From positions 113,368,153 to 113,432,152 of the forward strand of contig JASWHV010000003.1 of the NCBI GenBank assembly GCA_030760725.1: a DNA stretch of 64,000 bases, written 5' to 3'. Both the position numbers and the translations under genes were made by a program. The notes under the pieces are model-generated. The model had not been told where the DNA came from. It did not search any database and saw only the letters and a program-made list of their open reading frames with translations. The DNA comes from Neostapfia colusana. Lineage: Eukaryota > Streptophyta > Magnoliopsida > Poales > Poaceae. This document shows, piece by piece, positions 47,801-59,900 of the stretch (positions within the stretch are counted from its first letter, which is position 1; each line of letters begins with the position of its first letter).

Positions 47801-49302
47801 AGGACGAGGTTATAAGACTCAATCTATGTCTAGTAAATAGTGGTGAAGCCATCGCCATGGAAGTGGACTCCACACTTGAGCAAGACATACGCGAGGGCCA
47901 AAGGAATGATGAGAAGATACAAGAGATCAGACAGCTCATCAAGGAAAATAAAGCTCAAGGTTTCAGAGAGGATGAACAAGGTACGGTGTGGCACGGGAAA
48001 AGGATCTGTGTGCCAGAAGTAAAGGAGATCCGTGAATTAATTTTGAAGGAGGCTCACGATTCCGACTATTCCATTCATCCTGGGAGTACGAAGATGTACC
48101 AGGACCTCAAGAGCAGGTATTGGTGGTATGGCATGAAGCGAGATGTCGCGGAACATGTTTCCCTATGTGACACATGTCAGTTGGTGAAAGCAGAACATCA
48201 ACGACCCGCGGGATTATTGCAACCACTTAAAGTACCTGAATGGAAGTGGGAAGAAATTAGCATGGATTTTGTCGTGGGATTGCCTAGGACCCAATCCGGG
48301 TATGATTCAATATGGGTCATTATTGATAGGCTAACCAAGGTAGCTCATTTCATTCCGGTGAAAGAAAGCTACTGCGGATCCAAATTGGCAGAATTGTACA
48401 TGTCAAGGATTGTGTGTTACCATGGAGTGCCAAAGAAGATAGTGTCGGACCGAGGGACACAGTTCACCTCGAGGTTTTGACAAAAGTTGCATGAAACCAT
48501 GGGAACCCATCTGAACTTCAGCTCTGCCTATCATCCCCAAACTGACGGGCAGACGGAGAGAACCAATCAGATCCTTGAAGATATGTTAAGGGCATGTGCA
48601 CTCAAAAACAATAGGAGTTGGGACAAGAACTTACCGTATGCGGAGTTTTCCTATAACAACAGCTATCAAGCTAGTATGAAGATGTCACCGTTTGAAGCTT
48701 TGTATGGAAGAAAGTGCAGAACTCCCCTATTTTGGAACCAAACAGGAGAAAGTAAAGTGTTTGGTCCAGAAGTGCCACAAGAAGCCGAGGCGAAGGTGAG
48801 GGAGATTCGCAACAACTTGAGGATAGCACAAACACGCCAGAAGAGTTATGCTGATGTACGAAGGAGAGAGCTCGTTTTCAACGTGGGAGACTATGTTTAT
48901 CTCAAGGTGTCCCCTATCAGAGGACTTCGTCGGTTCAAGGTGAAAGGGAAGTTGTCACCTCGATACATCGGACCCTTTCAAGTTTTGGAAAGAAAAGGCG
49001 AAGTGGCGTACCAACTAGAGTTACCGGCTCATCTATCGGACGTGCACGATGTATTCCATGTGTCACAACTCAAGAAATGCCTGAGGACGCCTGAAGAGGT
49101 GTTACCCATGAATGAAGTGGATGTAGCTGAAGATTTGTCTTATGCCGAGCAACCATACAAGATTTTGGAGACAATGGAACGCCTCACCAGAAATAAAAGA
49201 ATCCGGATGTGCAAGGTGCAGTGGAAGCATCACTCAGAAGAGGAAGCCACCTGGGAACGGGAATATGAGCTCAAGGCACAATTTCCGGAATTGTTTTCTT
49301 AG
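44834..49302 (+). pseudogene. gag-pol polyprotein of E2, one frameshift and one stop
   Basis: Colinear with E1: MAGRGKGRAANPANNN start, gag core, knuckle CFSCGEMRHYAHKC (the usual Gly before His is replaced: GEVGH becomes GEMRH), protease DSGA, RT FIDD. A missing A near 47180 (tccagagtgg for tccagaagtgg in E1) shifts the frame between RT and RNase H. RNase H and integrase follow in the next frame, with CDTC, MDFVVGL and VSDRGTQF. TGA at 48478-48480 replaces a Trp codon (TGG in E1) inside integrase. The remainder, from HETMGTHLNF to the chromodomain (KVQWKHHSEEEATWE), is open to TAG at 49300-49302. The CGA codon that is TGA in E1, F and H is intact here. Corrected length 1490 codons. Confidence 0.93.
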
Positions 49303-49333
49303 AAACACCAATCTCGAGGACGAGATTTTTTTT

Positions 49334-49347
49334 AAGGGGGGTAGAGC
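49334..49347 (+). promoter_or_regulatory. polypurine tract of E2
   Basis: aaggggggtagagc immediately before LTR3. Confidence 0.9.
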
Positions 49348-52300
49348 TGTAACACCCCAAATTTTGATTCAAAACTCTAAACCATGTTCAGAAGGGAATT
49401 TAAAAATTTTTGGACGTGTTGCATGTTTTGCAAAAATTCAAATTCAAACTGGAATTCAAATTATACTCAAAACAGAAAAGAAATGGAAAAAGAAAAAGAG
49501 AAACGGGAAAAAACCGGCCAGTGGGCCGAAACCCGCCAGCCGGCCTAGTTTCCCCGCGCCAACCCGCCCCCGCGCGCGCCACGCTGTCTCTCACAGACAG
49601 GTGGGACCCACCTGTCATCCCTAACCCCGCGACCCCGGACTCTCTCCCGCGCGCGCGATCGCAACCGACCGGATTTCCGCGTCCCGCAGCCGAATTCTGG
49701 TCCCAAACAACTCAAACTCGATCGCAACAGACCCACCGCCCTCCCCCGGCTATAAAAACCCCAGCCCCGATCGGTTTTTCCCACGCGATCGCCGATTTTT
49801 ACTCCGGTGAGCACCGAGACTTCGCCGGTGAATTCTGGCCGATCTAAGCTCGGAAACTCTGATCTAACTCGCTGGTCTTGATCCACCGCCTCCGGGGAAC
49901 TTTGCAGGTGCAGAAAACTCGGAGACTTACGGTGTAAACACAGCGCCGACGAGCTTCGCCGTGGTTTTGCCTCGGACCTCGCCGCCGATCACTTTCCAGG
50001 ACCCCCGAGCTCGAGAAAACCCCCGAGGTGAGATCCCTGACCCCCCCTCTACCGATCTAGGCCATAAGATCACAGTTCTAGGCAGAATTCCCGCGGATCC
50101 GAAACTTTCCGGCGAGATCGCCGCTTCCCGCCGCCGTGCGCCGCCGGCAGCGCCGCCCGCGCTCGATCAGAGCGACGTGGCCGCTTGTGCGCTGTTTATT
50201 TTAAATCGCACGGTAGGGTTTAAAACCCCACGTACCGGTTCGATGTTATAATCCCAGCCGTCGGTTTAAAATCGGACGGTCCACGTCAGCCCCGCATTAT
50301 AAAGACTGGAATTCTTACGTGCTACCCCCTGGGGTTCTCTGGAATTGAGAGCTAGCCCCAGAAACTTCAGATCTAGCCCCTGGAACTCCAGAAAATCATG
50401 TAAATTCATTTAAAAATCAGTTTTAGCCCCTGGACTTAATAAAAATTAGGAAAAACACCTCTGATAAGTGTAGCTAGACCCCTGGAAATTATGAAATTAA
50501 TATTATAGACCCTGTAATGGGGTGAATTCATTATTTTAGCCCTGTTTAGTATTTAATTTAGAAAATTGAATATGTGACTAGTGTTTAAAAATTAAAAAGG
50601 GGGACAAACATATTGTCAAAATTAAGTTAAAGACTTTCTCAGTGTTTAGAAAGTTTTGGATTTGGACAGAATTGAATCTGTTTAATTTATTATTCACATT
50701 TAGGGACACATTTTTAAGTAAAGAATAGCTCTAGAAAAATAGGGAAAATAATTATGAAATAGTTTACATCAGAGGCCAAGGTCAAAATATGTTGTTCAAT
50801 TATTTAGGACCAAAACCTATACTGTTTAGATGATGTGTATTACTAATTTCATAATAAAATACACAATTATACATAGGAATATAAATCTGAAAATATAGCA
50901 ACTAGTAAATGATAAATGGAGTTTTTAAAAATTCAAAGAGTTCAGTTTAGGGTTGATGGAAATTATGAAGGCACATATTGAGAAGAAAAATACTTTTCTT
51001 ACATACTTGGTAGTTTAATATAAGGAATTGATTTAAAACTGAAACACACATATATATATATATATATATAAATATAGTATGTAAGTATAAATATGAACAC
51101 CAAAGTAGGAATCATACACATATAAATAAAAGTGTATGCAAGCCACAGATCAACACACAAAGTAACCACAACACATATAATGGTGAATGAATTTCATAAA
51201 TATGAATGTGTGGTTTGTATGAAGTAAGAAGTGTGAACTATGTCTTATGATTGTTGTTTTTCTTTTGCTATGTGTGATGGTATGACGTAGAACCTGTTCA
51301 AGAGCAAGTTATTCCTTTCCAAGATCAGGACTACCCATTTCAAGAGCAGCAAGAAGGAGGCAAGTGTCCTTGACCACTTTGATCCTATGCTAGGATGTGT
51401 AGATAGAATTATTTGCATTGTCAAATGAAATATGAAACCCATGCTAGGAAGTTTCCCTAGAATTGCATTACCTTGTTTCCTTGTAGCTTGGGTTGGGATT
51501 TATTTTGTCATGTCATTTATTTACATGCATATGCTTAGCCATGCTTAGAATGGGATATTTGGGATATGAGATCATCAGTTTATATTACCATACTCTTGAA
51601 TGAGACATTGTGAGTTATGTAGATGTAGGGATCAAGGCAAGTTGGATGTTTTGGTTGTGTGCTGGGTGCACGAGACTTGGGTTTGTGTTTAGTACTTGCC
51701 TGGATCCTAAGGACCGGTTCATGGAGCATGTAACCCGGCTTTACAGTGCCAACCACATGCTGAGATGGGGCAGCTTGGCCAATTAATTAGGTGTATCCCC
51801 GGCGTAGTATGGGTGTGTTGGATGGTGCGGGAAGTAGGTGTCAGCTGGACTACCATATGAACCGCAAGGCTCAAGAGGGGGCCACTGCAGCAGGGTTGGA
51901 GCCTCTTGTATGCTGTTAGGGGTGAAACCTCAGTGGGCCCACGCTCGTCGGGAATCCCTTTGTAAAGGCTTCGTAGTGATCTCCTGGCTGCACACCTGGG
52001 AAGTGTGAATGTGGATCGTAGCCACTGGCATAATGGAGGTTCTTTTAGTCCACCCGGCAACGGGGGATGAAATCACTACATGTGGGTACAGTGGTACAAA
52101 CTCTGCAGAGTCAAAACTGTCTTGACAGCCGTGCTCACGGTTAAGAGCGGCCTGAACTTATTCATGATTAGAGGATTGATGGTTTTGGAAGTTAAGCGGG
52201 GAGCTTAACACTGGAAATGATGTTATGGTTATTGGATTATGATGATGGGATGGGAGATTGGGACCATTTCACCTGTGTAGTAATGTAGGTGCTTAATAAG

Positions 52301-52754
52301 CTAAGGTGATAGGTATTAATTGCGTAGTGCTTTAACCATGAGTTCAAACTCTCCTTGTTCTAGCCATGCATGATATAATTTTCCCACACTAGCTGAGTAC
52401 CATTGGTACTCAACCTTGCATATTTGTTGGTTTATATTGCTGCTCAGGTCAAGATAATGAGGTGGTGTATAATGACCAAGATTTTGGACCCGAGGAAGGA
52501 TTTTAGGTTCATGAAGACCCCCGGGCAACGCCTGTGATGGAGCCCTAAAGAATAATATTCCGCTGCTAGTTTATTTACTTGTGATGAAGCATTAGTGTCC
52601 ATTGAGACATTTGCGATGTAAGACTTATTTATATTCGACACCTGGCTTGTAATAAATGATGCTTCACTATTTGTCATCACATGTATGAGAAAATGATCCT
52701 GGCATACATGTGATATTCACTTGGTTGTTTCTTCGGAAAAAACCGGGTGTGACA
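49348..52754 (+). repeat. LTR3 of the E array (3' LTR of E2)
   Basis: 3407 bp, TGTAACACCCC...GTGTGACA, the same length as LTR2. TATA box at 49751-49758. It is followed directly by an inverted fragment of the same LTR family (52755 onward). Confidence 0.93.
49596..49616. promoter_or_regulatory. 21-bp perfect palindrome, LTR3
   Basis: Arm GACAGGTGGG, centre A, arm CCCACCTGTC. It lies about 135 bp upstream of the TATA box. Confidence 0.6.
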
Positions 52755-54397
52755 ATATGTGTCTTCATAATTTCTACCAACCCTAAACTGAATTCTTTGG
52801 ATTTTAGAACTCCATTTATCATTTACTATTTGCTATATTTTCAGATTTATTTCCTATGCCTAAATGTGAACTTTATTATAAAAATAACAAGATACATCAT
52901 CTAAACAGAATAGGTTCTGATCTAAAATATTTGCTAATATATTTTTGACCTTTTCCTCTGATGTAAACTATTTTATAATTATTTTCCCTATTTTCTAGAA
53001 CTATTCATTACTTAAAAATGTGTCCCTAAATGTGAATAATAAACTAAAAAGATTCACTTCAGCCCAAAATATGTTTTTATCTCACTCCAAAGTTTTCTAA
53101 ATACTGAGAAAGTTTTTAATTTAATTTTGACAATATGTTTGTCCCACTTTTTAAATTTTAAACACTAGCCACATATTCAATTTCCCAATTTAAATATTAA
53201 ACAGGGCTAAAAAGGTAAACTCACCCCACTACAGGGTCTATAATATTATTTTCAGAATTTCCAGGGGTCTAGCTACACTTATCAGAGGAGTTCTTCCTAA
53301 TTTTTATTAAGTCCAGCGGCTAAAACTGATTTTTAAATGAATTTACATGATTTTCTGAAGTTCCAGGGGCTAGATCAGAAGTTTCCGGGGCAAGCTCTTA
53401 TTTCCCGAGAACCCCAGGGGGTAGCACGTAAGATTTCCAGTCTTTATAACGCGGGGCTGACGTGGACCGTCTGATTTTAAACCGACGGCTGAGATTATAA
53501 CATCGAACAGGCACGCGGGGATTTAAACCCTACGGCGATTTAAAACAAACGGCGCACAAGCGGCCACGTCGCTCTGATCGAGCGCGGGCGGCGCTGCCGA
53601 CGGCGCACGGCGGCGGGAAGCGGCGATCTCGTCGGAGACTTTCGGATCTTCGATAATTCTTCCTAGAACTGTGATCTTATGGCATAGATCAGTGGAGGAG
53701 AGGTCGGTGATCTCACCTCGGGGGTTTTCTTGAGCTCGGAGGTCCTGGAAGGTGATCGGCGACGAGGTCCGAAGTGAAACCACGGCGAGGCTCGTCGGCG
53801 CTGTGTTTGAACCGCAAGTCACCGAGTTTTCTGCACCTGCAGGGTTCCCCGGAGGCGGTGGATCAAGACCAGCGAGTTAGATCAGAATTTTCGAGCTTAG
53901 ATCGGCCAGAATTCGCCGGAGAAGGCTCGGGTTCTCACCGGAGTAAAAACGGCGGATCGCGTGGGAAAAACAGACCGAGGCCGGGGTTTTTATAGACGGG
54001 GGAGGGCGGCGGGTTTGTTTAGATTGGGTGGGAGTCCTCCGGAACCAGAATTCGGCTGGAAATCCGGTCGGTTGCGATCGCGCGCGCGGGTGAACAGTCC
54101 GAGTTTCGGATGATCGGGGATTAGGGATGACAGGTGGGTCCCACCTGTCTGAGAGAGAGAGCGCGGGCGCGCGGCTGCGGGCTGGCGCGGGGGCAGGGTG
54201 GGCCGGCTGATGGGTTTCGGCCCACTGGCCGGTTTTTTCTGTTTTCCTTTTTCTTTTTCTATTTCTTTTCTATTTTGAGTTTAATTTGAATTCCAGTTTG
54301 AATTTGAATTATTGCAAAACATGCAATACGTCCAAAAAATTTTAAATTCCCCTCTTAACATGATTTAGGGTCTTAACAAGATTTTTGGGGTGTTACA
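52755..54397 (-). repeat. LTR fragment of element G (5' part), truncated by LTR3
   Basis: Minus-strand LTR with its tip TGTAACACCCC at 54397. It includes a TATA-like box near 53987-53996. It stops inside the AT-rich part at 52755, which corresponds to about position 32540 of LTR1. It is of the E subfamily rather than the F subfamily near the tip. Its tip abuts the RT gene of F with the 5-bp sequence tactt (54398-54402). Confidence 0.87.
54129..54149. promoter_or_regulatory. 21-bp perfect palindrome, LTR of G
   Basis: Arm GACAGGTGGG, centre T, arm CCCACCTGTC. Confidence 0.6.
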
Positions 54398-54402
54398 TAC
54401 TT
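54398..54402. repeat. target-site duplication of G, copy 1 (tactt)
   Basis: AAGTA on the minus strand, the last bases of F's RT 5' half before G's LTR tip. The second copy is at 62957-62961, next to the other end of a G LTR. Confidence 0.85.
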
Positions 54403-56289
54403 GTTCTTGATGGTTACTTCATTCAACGCACGGTAATCTACGCATAACCTTTGGGTTCCGTCCTTCTTGGGCACAAATATCACTGGAGCTCCCCATGGTG
54501 AGGAACTAGGATGAATGTACCCCTTCTCTGTCAACTCTATTAAATGTTCCTTGAGTTCTTCCAGCTGTTTAGAGTCCATCCGATAAGGTCTCTTGTATAT
54601 CGGAGCTGTTCCAGGCACTAGCTCAATCGCGAATTCCACTTCACGATCGGGGGGCATACCTGGCAACTCCTCCGGAAAAACATCTGGATATTCCCTGAAG
54701 ATCCTGATCTCCTCCACTTCCACCTCAACTTGATTTAATATAATGTCCTTCCTAGGATCTTGTATTGTCATGAACTTTACTTTTTTGCCACTCAGGTGAG
54801 TTAGTTCCACCGTTCTAGTCGAACAATGGATGATTCCTTTATGTTTGGTCAACCAATCTATGCCCAAAATAATATCTATCCCTTGTGAATCTATCACTAT
54901 GAGGTTGGCAGTAAATACTACCCCATTAATGTCTAGATTCACCTTTGAACACACTTGTCTTGTCCTTATTTCTCCGCCTGGAGAGTTTACGGCTAGCGTA
55001 TGGTTCATTTGTGTTGTTGCTAAATCATGCTTCTTAACAAACCCTTGGGCAATGAACGAGTGGGTAGCACCAGAATCGAACAACAGGGTTGCAATGTGTA
55101 AATTGGCAGGAAACTTACCAACTACCACGTCAGGTGCCTCTTGCGCTTCCTCCATGGTCACGTGGTTCACCCGTCCTCGCATCACATTCTGCTGTTGCGG
55201 CTGCACGGGCTTCTTCTTTGGGCACTTATGGGCGTAGTGCCCCACTTCACCACAGTTAAAGCATTGTACCCCTACCTTAGGTGCCTGGCCTTTGTTGTCT
55301 TGGGGTTGGTTTGGGGGTCCTTGTACTGCTGGTCGAGGTTGATATGTGGAGCGAGGCTGCTGTACAAACTGACATTGTGGCTGTGCTGGTGCTGACGGAG
55401 GCCTGAAGTTCGGGTTGTACCCTCTGGGTGCTGAGTAGCGTACCGCAGCACGGCTCGTCTGCCGTGCGGGTTGCTGCATCAGACGTGGGCGTGTGTTGCT
55501 ACCCGAGGCTTGGTGTGACCATCCCGCCTTCCTCTTGTTTTCATTTTCCAAGGCCTTCAGCTTCCTTTCCACAACAAATGCTCTGTCCACCATTTTTTCG
55601 AAGCTCTCATACTCGTTGGAGGACATTGCACACTGCATTTCTGCTGTAAGTCCTTCCACAAAGCAGTCCTGTTTCTGCTCATCAGTCTCTATGTCCCGTG
55701 GTGCATAACGGGATAGTTGGGTGAATTTAGTGAGGTATTCCCTCACCGTCATGTTTCCTTGCTGCAGCCCAAGGAACTCCTTTCTCTTGTTTTTAAGTTC
55801 ACCCCTTGGTATGTAATGGTTGCGGAAGCTATGCTTGAACTATTCCCAAGTGATGTTCTCAGGGTCATGATGGGCGGCCACGTAAGCAGTCCACCAATCA
55901 GCAGCAGGTCCATGCAATTGGTGAGAGGCAAACAGCACCCTCTCATACCCCTGGCACTGTATGATCCTCATCTTGCTCTGAATGGTCTTTAGCCAATCAT
56001 CTGCCTCCAGAGGTTCAGCAGCACTTGCAAACTTTGGAGGTTGAGTCCCTAGAAACTCACTCAACCTTGGTTGGCGTGGTGCAGCTTGTGGAGGTGGAGC
56101 TTGGTGCAAGTTGGCCACCACTTGAGTCAGGCTCTGGATGAGCTGATTCTGGTTTTCTAGCATTTGGTGGATGGGATCAACTCCTTCCCGACGACCACCC
56201 CTGTCTTGTCCTCCAGAAAGATGAGGGTTGCCGGCCTCATCGTTGTTGTTGGCGGGGTTCGCAGCACGACCCCTTCCTCTTCCGGCCAT
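54398..56289 (-). pseudogene. gag, protease and start of RT of element F, cut by G
   Basis: Minus-strand ORF from the ATG at 56289 (MAGRGRGRAANPANNNDEAGN). Gag core LEADDWLKTIQSKMRI and QLHGPAADWW. TAG at 55842-55840 replaces a GAG codon of E1/E2. Then come KFTQLSRYAPRDIETDEQ, knuckle CFNCGEVGHYAHKC, protease DSGATHSFI, and RT up to CVDYRALNEVTIKNKY, where G's LTR tip interrupts at 54397. After that the frame runs into the LTR and stops. It resumes exactly at 62956 on the other side of the unit. Joined without the duplicated pentamer the two halves give 4470 bases (1490 codons), the same as E1 and E2. Confidence 0.9.
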
Positions 56290-56489
56290 CTATAATGATC
56301 AACCAGATGTTAACTAAAAGCTTTACGTATTAACTTCCCAATCTGCTGGTTTAGACTTTAAAATTTTGAGACCTTATTTCATTTATATTTTCTGAGAGTT
56401 TCATGTCTTACGCGAACATAAATGCACTCTTAGTTCATAGGGGTTCACACACCAAAGCAAAACAATCCTGAAGACGTGGTTGTGGACAA

Positions 56490-56733
56490 TCCTCATTTCT
56501 GAACTCCACTCTTCCCGCTTCTCACGGATGGTTCGGGTGGAGCTGTAGTGTATGATTAGTTTGCCTGTATTGCCGGCGGCTTGGAGCGTGCATCGAAGAC
56601 GGCGCAAAAAGCCTCCTACTGCCAATCCGTAGGAGAGATACATTACCGGACGGTCCTCCTCTCTCAGAGCAAGGGCAACTACGGGAACTCTCCCTCCGGT
56701 GGACTTGCGGGCGGTGCGGATCATGCGAACCAT
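56490..56733 (-). pseudogene. leader ORF remnant of F (internal deletion)
   Basis: The first about 80 codons match the E1 leader ORF (MVRMIRTARKSTGGRVPVVALA...REEWSSEMRI). The text then jumps to what in E1 lies about 645 bases further on (tgtccacagcctcgtc at 35423), so the coiled coil and acidic tail are gone. The junction shares att on both sides. The ATG again follows a ttatgttttag sequence. Downstream to the gag ATG (56290-56489) only spacer remains. Confidence 0.75.
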
Positions 56734-56935
56734 CTAAAACATAAAGCATTTAAAATTAAGTTAGATAAGATTTTAAACAAAAATCCTATTTTGAACAAAA
56801 GTTGGGGTAAGATGAATAAAGTGACCCCATTAAATAACACTTTTCAACCCACACCTTTGTAAAATAGTTTTTAAGAAAATAGGGTCCTTAAATACGTCCA
56901 TTTCTACCTAGTTCCACGTTCCTACGGGCAACCTT

Positions 56936-56948
56936 GGCTCTGATACCA
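56936..56948 (-). promoter_or_regulatory. primer binding site of element F
   Basis: Plus ggctctgatacca; minus TGGTATCAGAGCC, 4 bases from the inner edge of the LTR at 56953. Confidence 0.92.
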
Positions 56949-56952
56949 CTTC

Positions 56953-59900
56953 TGTCACACCCGGTTACTCCGAAGAACAACCGAGTGAATATCACATGTA
57001 TGGCAGGATCATTTTCTCATACATGTGATGACAAATAGTGAAGCATCATTTATTACAAGCCAGGTGTCGAATATAAATATGTCTTACAAAGCATACGTCT
57101 CGTTGAACGATAATAAGTTCATAAAATGTAAATAAAATAGCAACGGAATATTATTCTTGTGGGCTCCATCACAGGCGTTGCCCGGGGGACTCCATGAACC
57201 TAGAATCCTTCTTCGGGTCCGAATGTTGGTCATTGAACACCACATCATTCTCTTGACCTGAGCAGCAATATAAACCAACAAATATGCAAGGTTGAGTACC
57301 ATTGGTACTCAGCAAGTGGGGGAAGGTTATGTCATGCATGGCTAGAGCAAGGAGAGGTTGAACTCATGGTTAAAGCACTACGTAATTATTACCTACCACC
57401 TTAGCTTATTAAGCACCTACATTACTACACAGGTGAAATGGTCCCAATCTCCCATCCCATCAAATAACCATAACATCATTTCCAATGTTATGCTCCCCGC
57501 TTAACATCCACAACTTCCAAAACCATAAATCCTCTAATCATGAATAAGTCCAAGCCGCTCTTGACCGTGAGCACGGCTGTCATGACAGTTTTGACACTGC
57601 AGAGTTTGTACCACTGTACCCACATGTAGTGATTTCATCCCCCGTTGCCGGGTGGACTACAAGAACCTCCATTATGCCAGTGGCTACGAACCACATTCAC
57701 ACTTCCCGGGTGTGTAGCCAGGAGATCACTACAAAGCCTTTACAAAGGGATTCCCGACGAGCGTGGGCCCACTGAGGTTTCACCCCTAACAGCATACACG
57801 AGGCTCCAACCCCGCTGCAGTGGCCCCCTCTTGAGCCTTGAGGTTCATATGGTAGTCCAGCTGACACCTATTCCCCGCACCATCCAACACACCCATACTA
57901 CGCCGGGGATACACCTAATTAATTGGCCAAGCTGCCCCATCTCAGCATGTGGTTGGCACGGTAAAGCCAGGTTACATGCTCCATGAACCGGTCCTTAGGA
58001 TCCAGGCAAGTACTAAACACAAACCCGAGTCTCGTGCACCCAGCACCAACCAAATCATTCAACTTGCCTCGATCCCTACCTCTACATAACTCATAACATC
58101 TCATTCAAGAGTAAGGTAAATAAATTGATGATCTCATATCCCAATTAATCCCATTCTAAGCATTGCTAAGCATAGCATATAAATAAATGATACGATAAAA
58201 TAAATCCCAACCCAAGCTACAAGGAAACAAGGTAATGCAATTCTAGGGAAACTTTCTAGCATGGGTTTCATATTTCAATTGACAATGCAAATAATTCTAT
58301 CTACACAACCTAGCATAGGATCAAAGTAGTCAAGGACAATTGCCTTCTTCCTGCTGCTCTGGGAATGGATAGTCCTGATCTTGGAATGGAAAAACTTGCT
58401 CCGGGGCAGGTTCTACTCATGCCAACACACATAGCAAAAGAAAACAACAATCCATAAGACATAGTTCACACTTTCACTCCACACATACATATGATAGTGA
58501 TTCACATTTCTATGTGTTGTGGTTACTCTAAATATGTTGATTTTTAGCCTACATGCACTTTTAAACATATGTATATTATTTCTAAGTTTTGTATTCAGAT
58601 TTCTATTTGCACACTATATATGAATTTCCAATTTAAACAAATTCTCTAACACACTCTTTAGCTACCAAGTTTGCATGGAAGGTAATTTCCTACTTCAATT
58701 GGGTTCTCAGATCTTCTACCAAATCCTAAACTGAAGTCTTTGGATTTGGAGACTTTATTTATCATTTTCTAGTTATGCATACCTATTTTCCTATATTTTC
58801 CAGATTTATTTTCAATGCCTAAAAGTGAGTTTTAATATTAAATAGTAGGGCATATCATATAAACAGAATAGGTTTTGATCTAAAATATTAAATAATATAT
58901 TTTGGAATTTCTCCTCTGATGTGAACTAATTTAAATTTATTTTACTAATTGTCATAATTATTTCCTAACCTAAAAATGTGTCCCTATAACTAATAAATGT
59001 GAACAATTAATTAAACAGATACATTTCAACTTAAAATCTACTTTTAAGTCATTCTAAAGTTTTCCAAGTGCTAGGAGAGTTTAAATTTGAATTTACAATG
59101 TGTTTGTCTCACTTTTTAAATTTTAAATCCTAATCACATATTCAAATTCCTAAATTTAATATCATATAGGATTAAAAAGGTAAACTCACCCCACTACAGG
59201 GTCTATTATATTATTTCATAAATTTCCAGGGGTCCAACTACACATAACAGAGGGGTTTTGCTAATTTTTATTAAGTCCAGGGGCTATAACTTATTTTTAA
59301 TTGAATTTACATGAGTTTCTGGAGTTCCAGGGGCTAGATCAGAAGTTTCCGGGGCTAGCTCGTGTTTTCCGAGATCCCCAGGGGGTAGCGCGTAAGAATC
59401 CCGGCCTTTATAATGCGGGGCTGATGTGGACCGTCCGATTAAAACAGACGGCTCAGATTAGATCGCCGAACCGGTACGCGCGGGTTTTAATTCTACCGTG
59501 CGATTTAAAATAGACGGCGCATAAGCGGCCACGTCGCTCTGACCGCGCGGGGGCGGCGCTGTCCGGCGGCGCGCGGCGGCGGGAGGCGGCAATCTCGCCG
59601 GATAACTTCGGATCTTCATCTATACCTCCTAAAACTGGGATTTTATGGCATAGATCGGTAGATGGGAGGTTGGGGATCTCACCTCGGGGTTTTTCTTGAG
59701 CTCGGAGGTCCTGGAAGACAGTCGGCGACGAGGTCCGAGATGGAATCGCTGCGGTGCTCGTCGAAGCTGTGCCTAGAGCAAAAACCACCGAGTCTTCTGC
59801 ACCTGCGTGATTCCCCAGAGGCGGTGGAACACGATCGGCGCGTTAGATCGGAAAATCCGAGCAGGGATCGAGAGAAAACGGTGATCGGAGCTTCGGTTCT

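Larger units (their letters stand above)
30875..52754 (+). mobile_element. E array: two gypsy elements sharing a central LTR (LTR-int-LTR-int-LTR)
   Basis: LTR1 30875-34315, internal 1 34316-40129, LTR2 40130-43536, internal 2 43537-49347, LTR3 49348-52754. Each internal region has a PBS, a leader ORF, one gag-pol ORF and a polypurine tract. The 5 bp before LTR1 (acaac, in H's integrase) and after LTR3 (atatg, in an LTR of G) differ, so this is not one insertion with its target duplication. LTR2 and LTR3 are both 3407 bp and nearly identical; LTR1 is 3441 bp and more different. Chromodomain, protease and RT motifs place it among Tekay-like chromoviruses. Confidence 0.9.
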
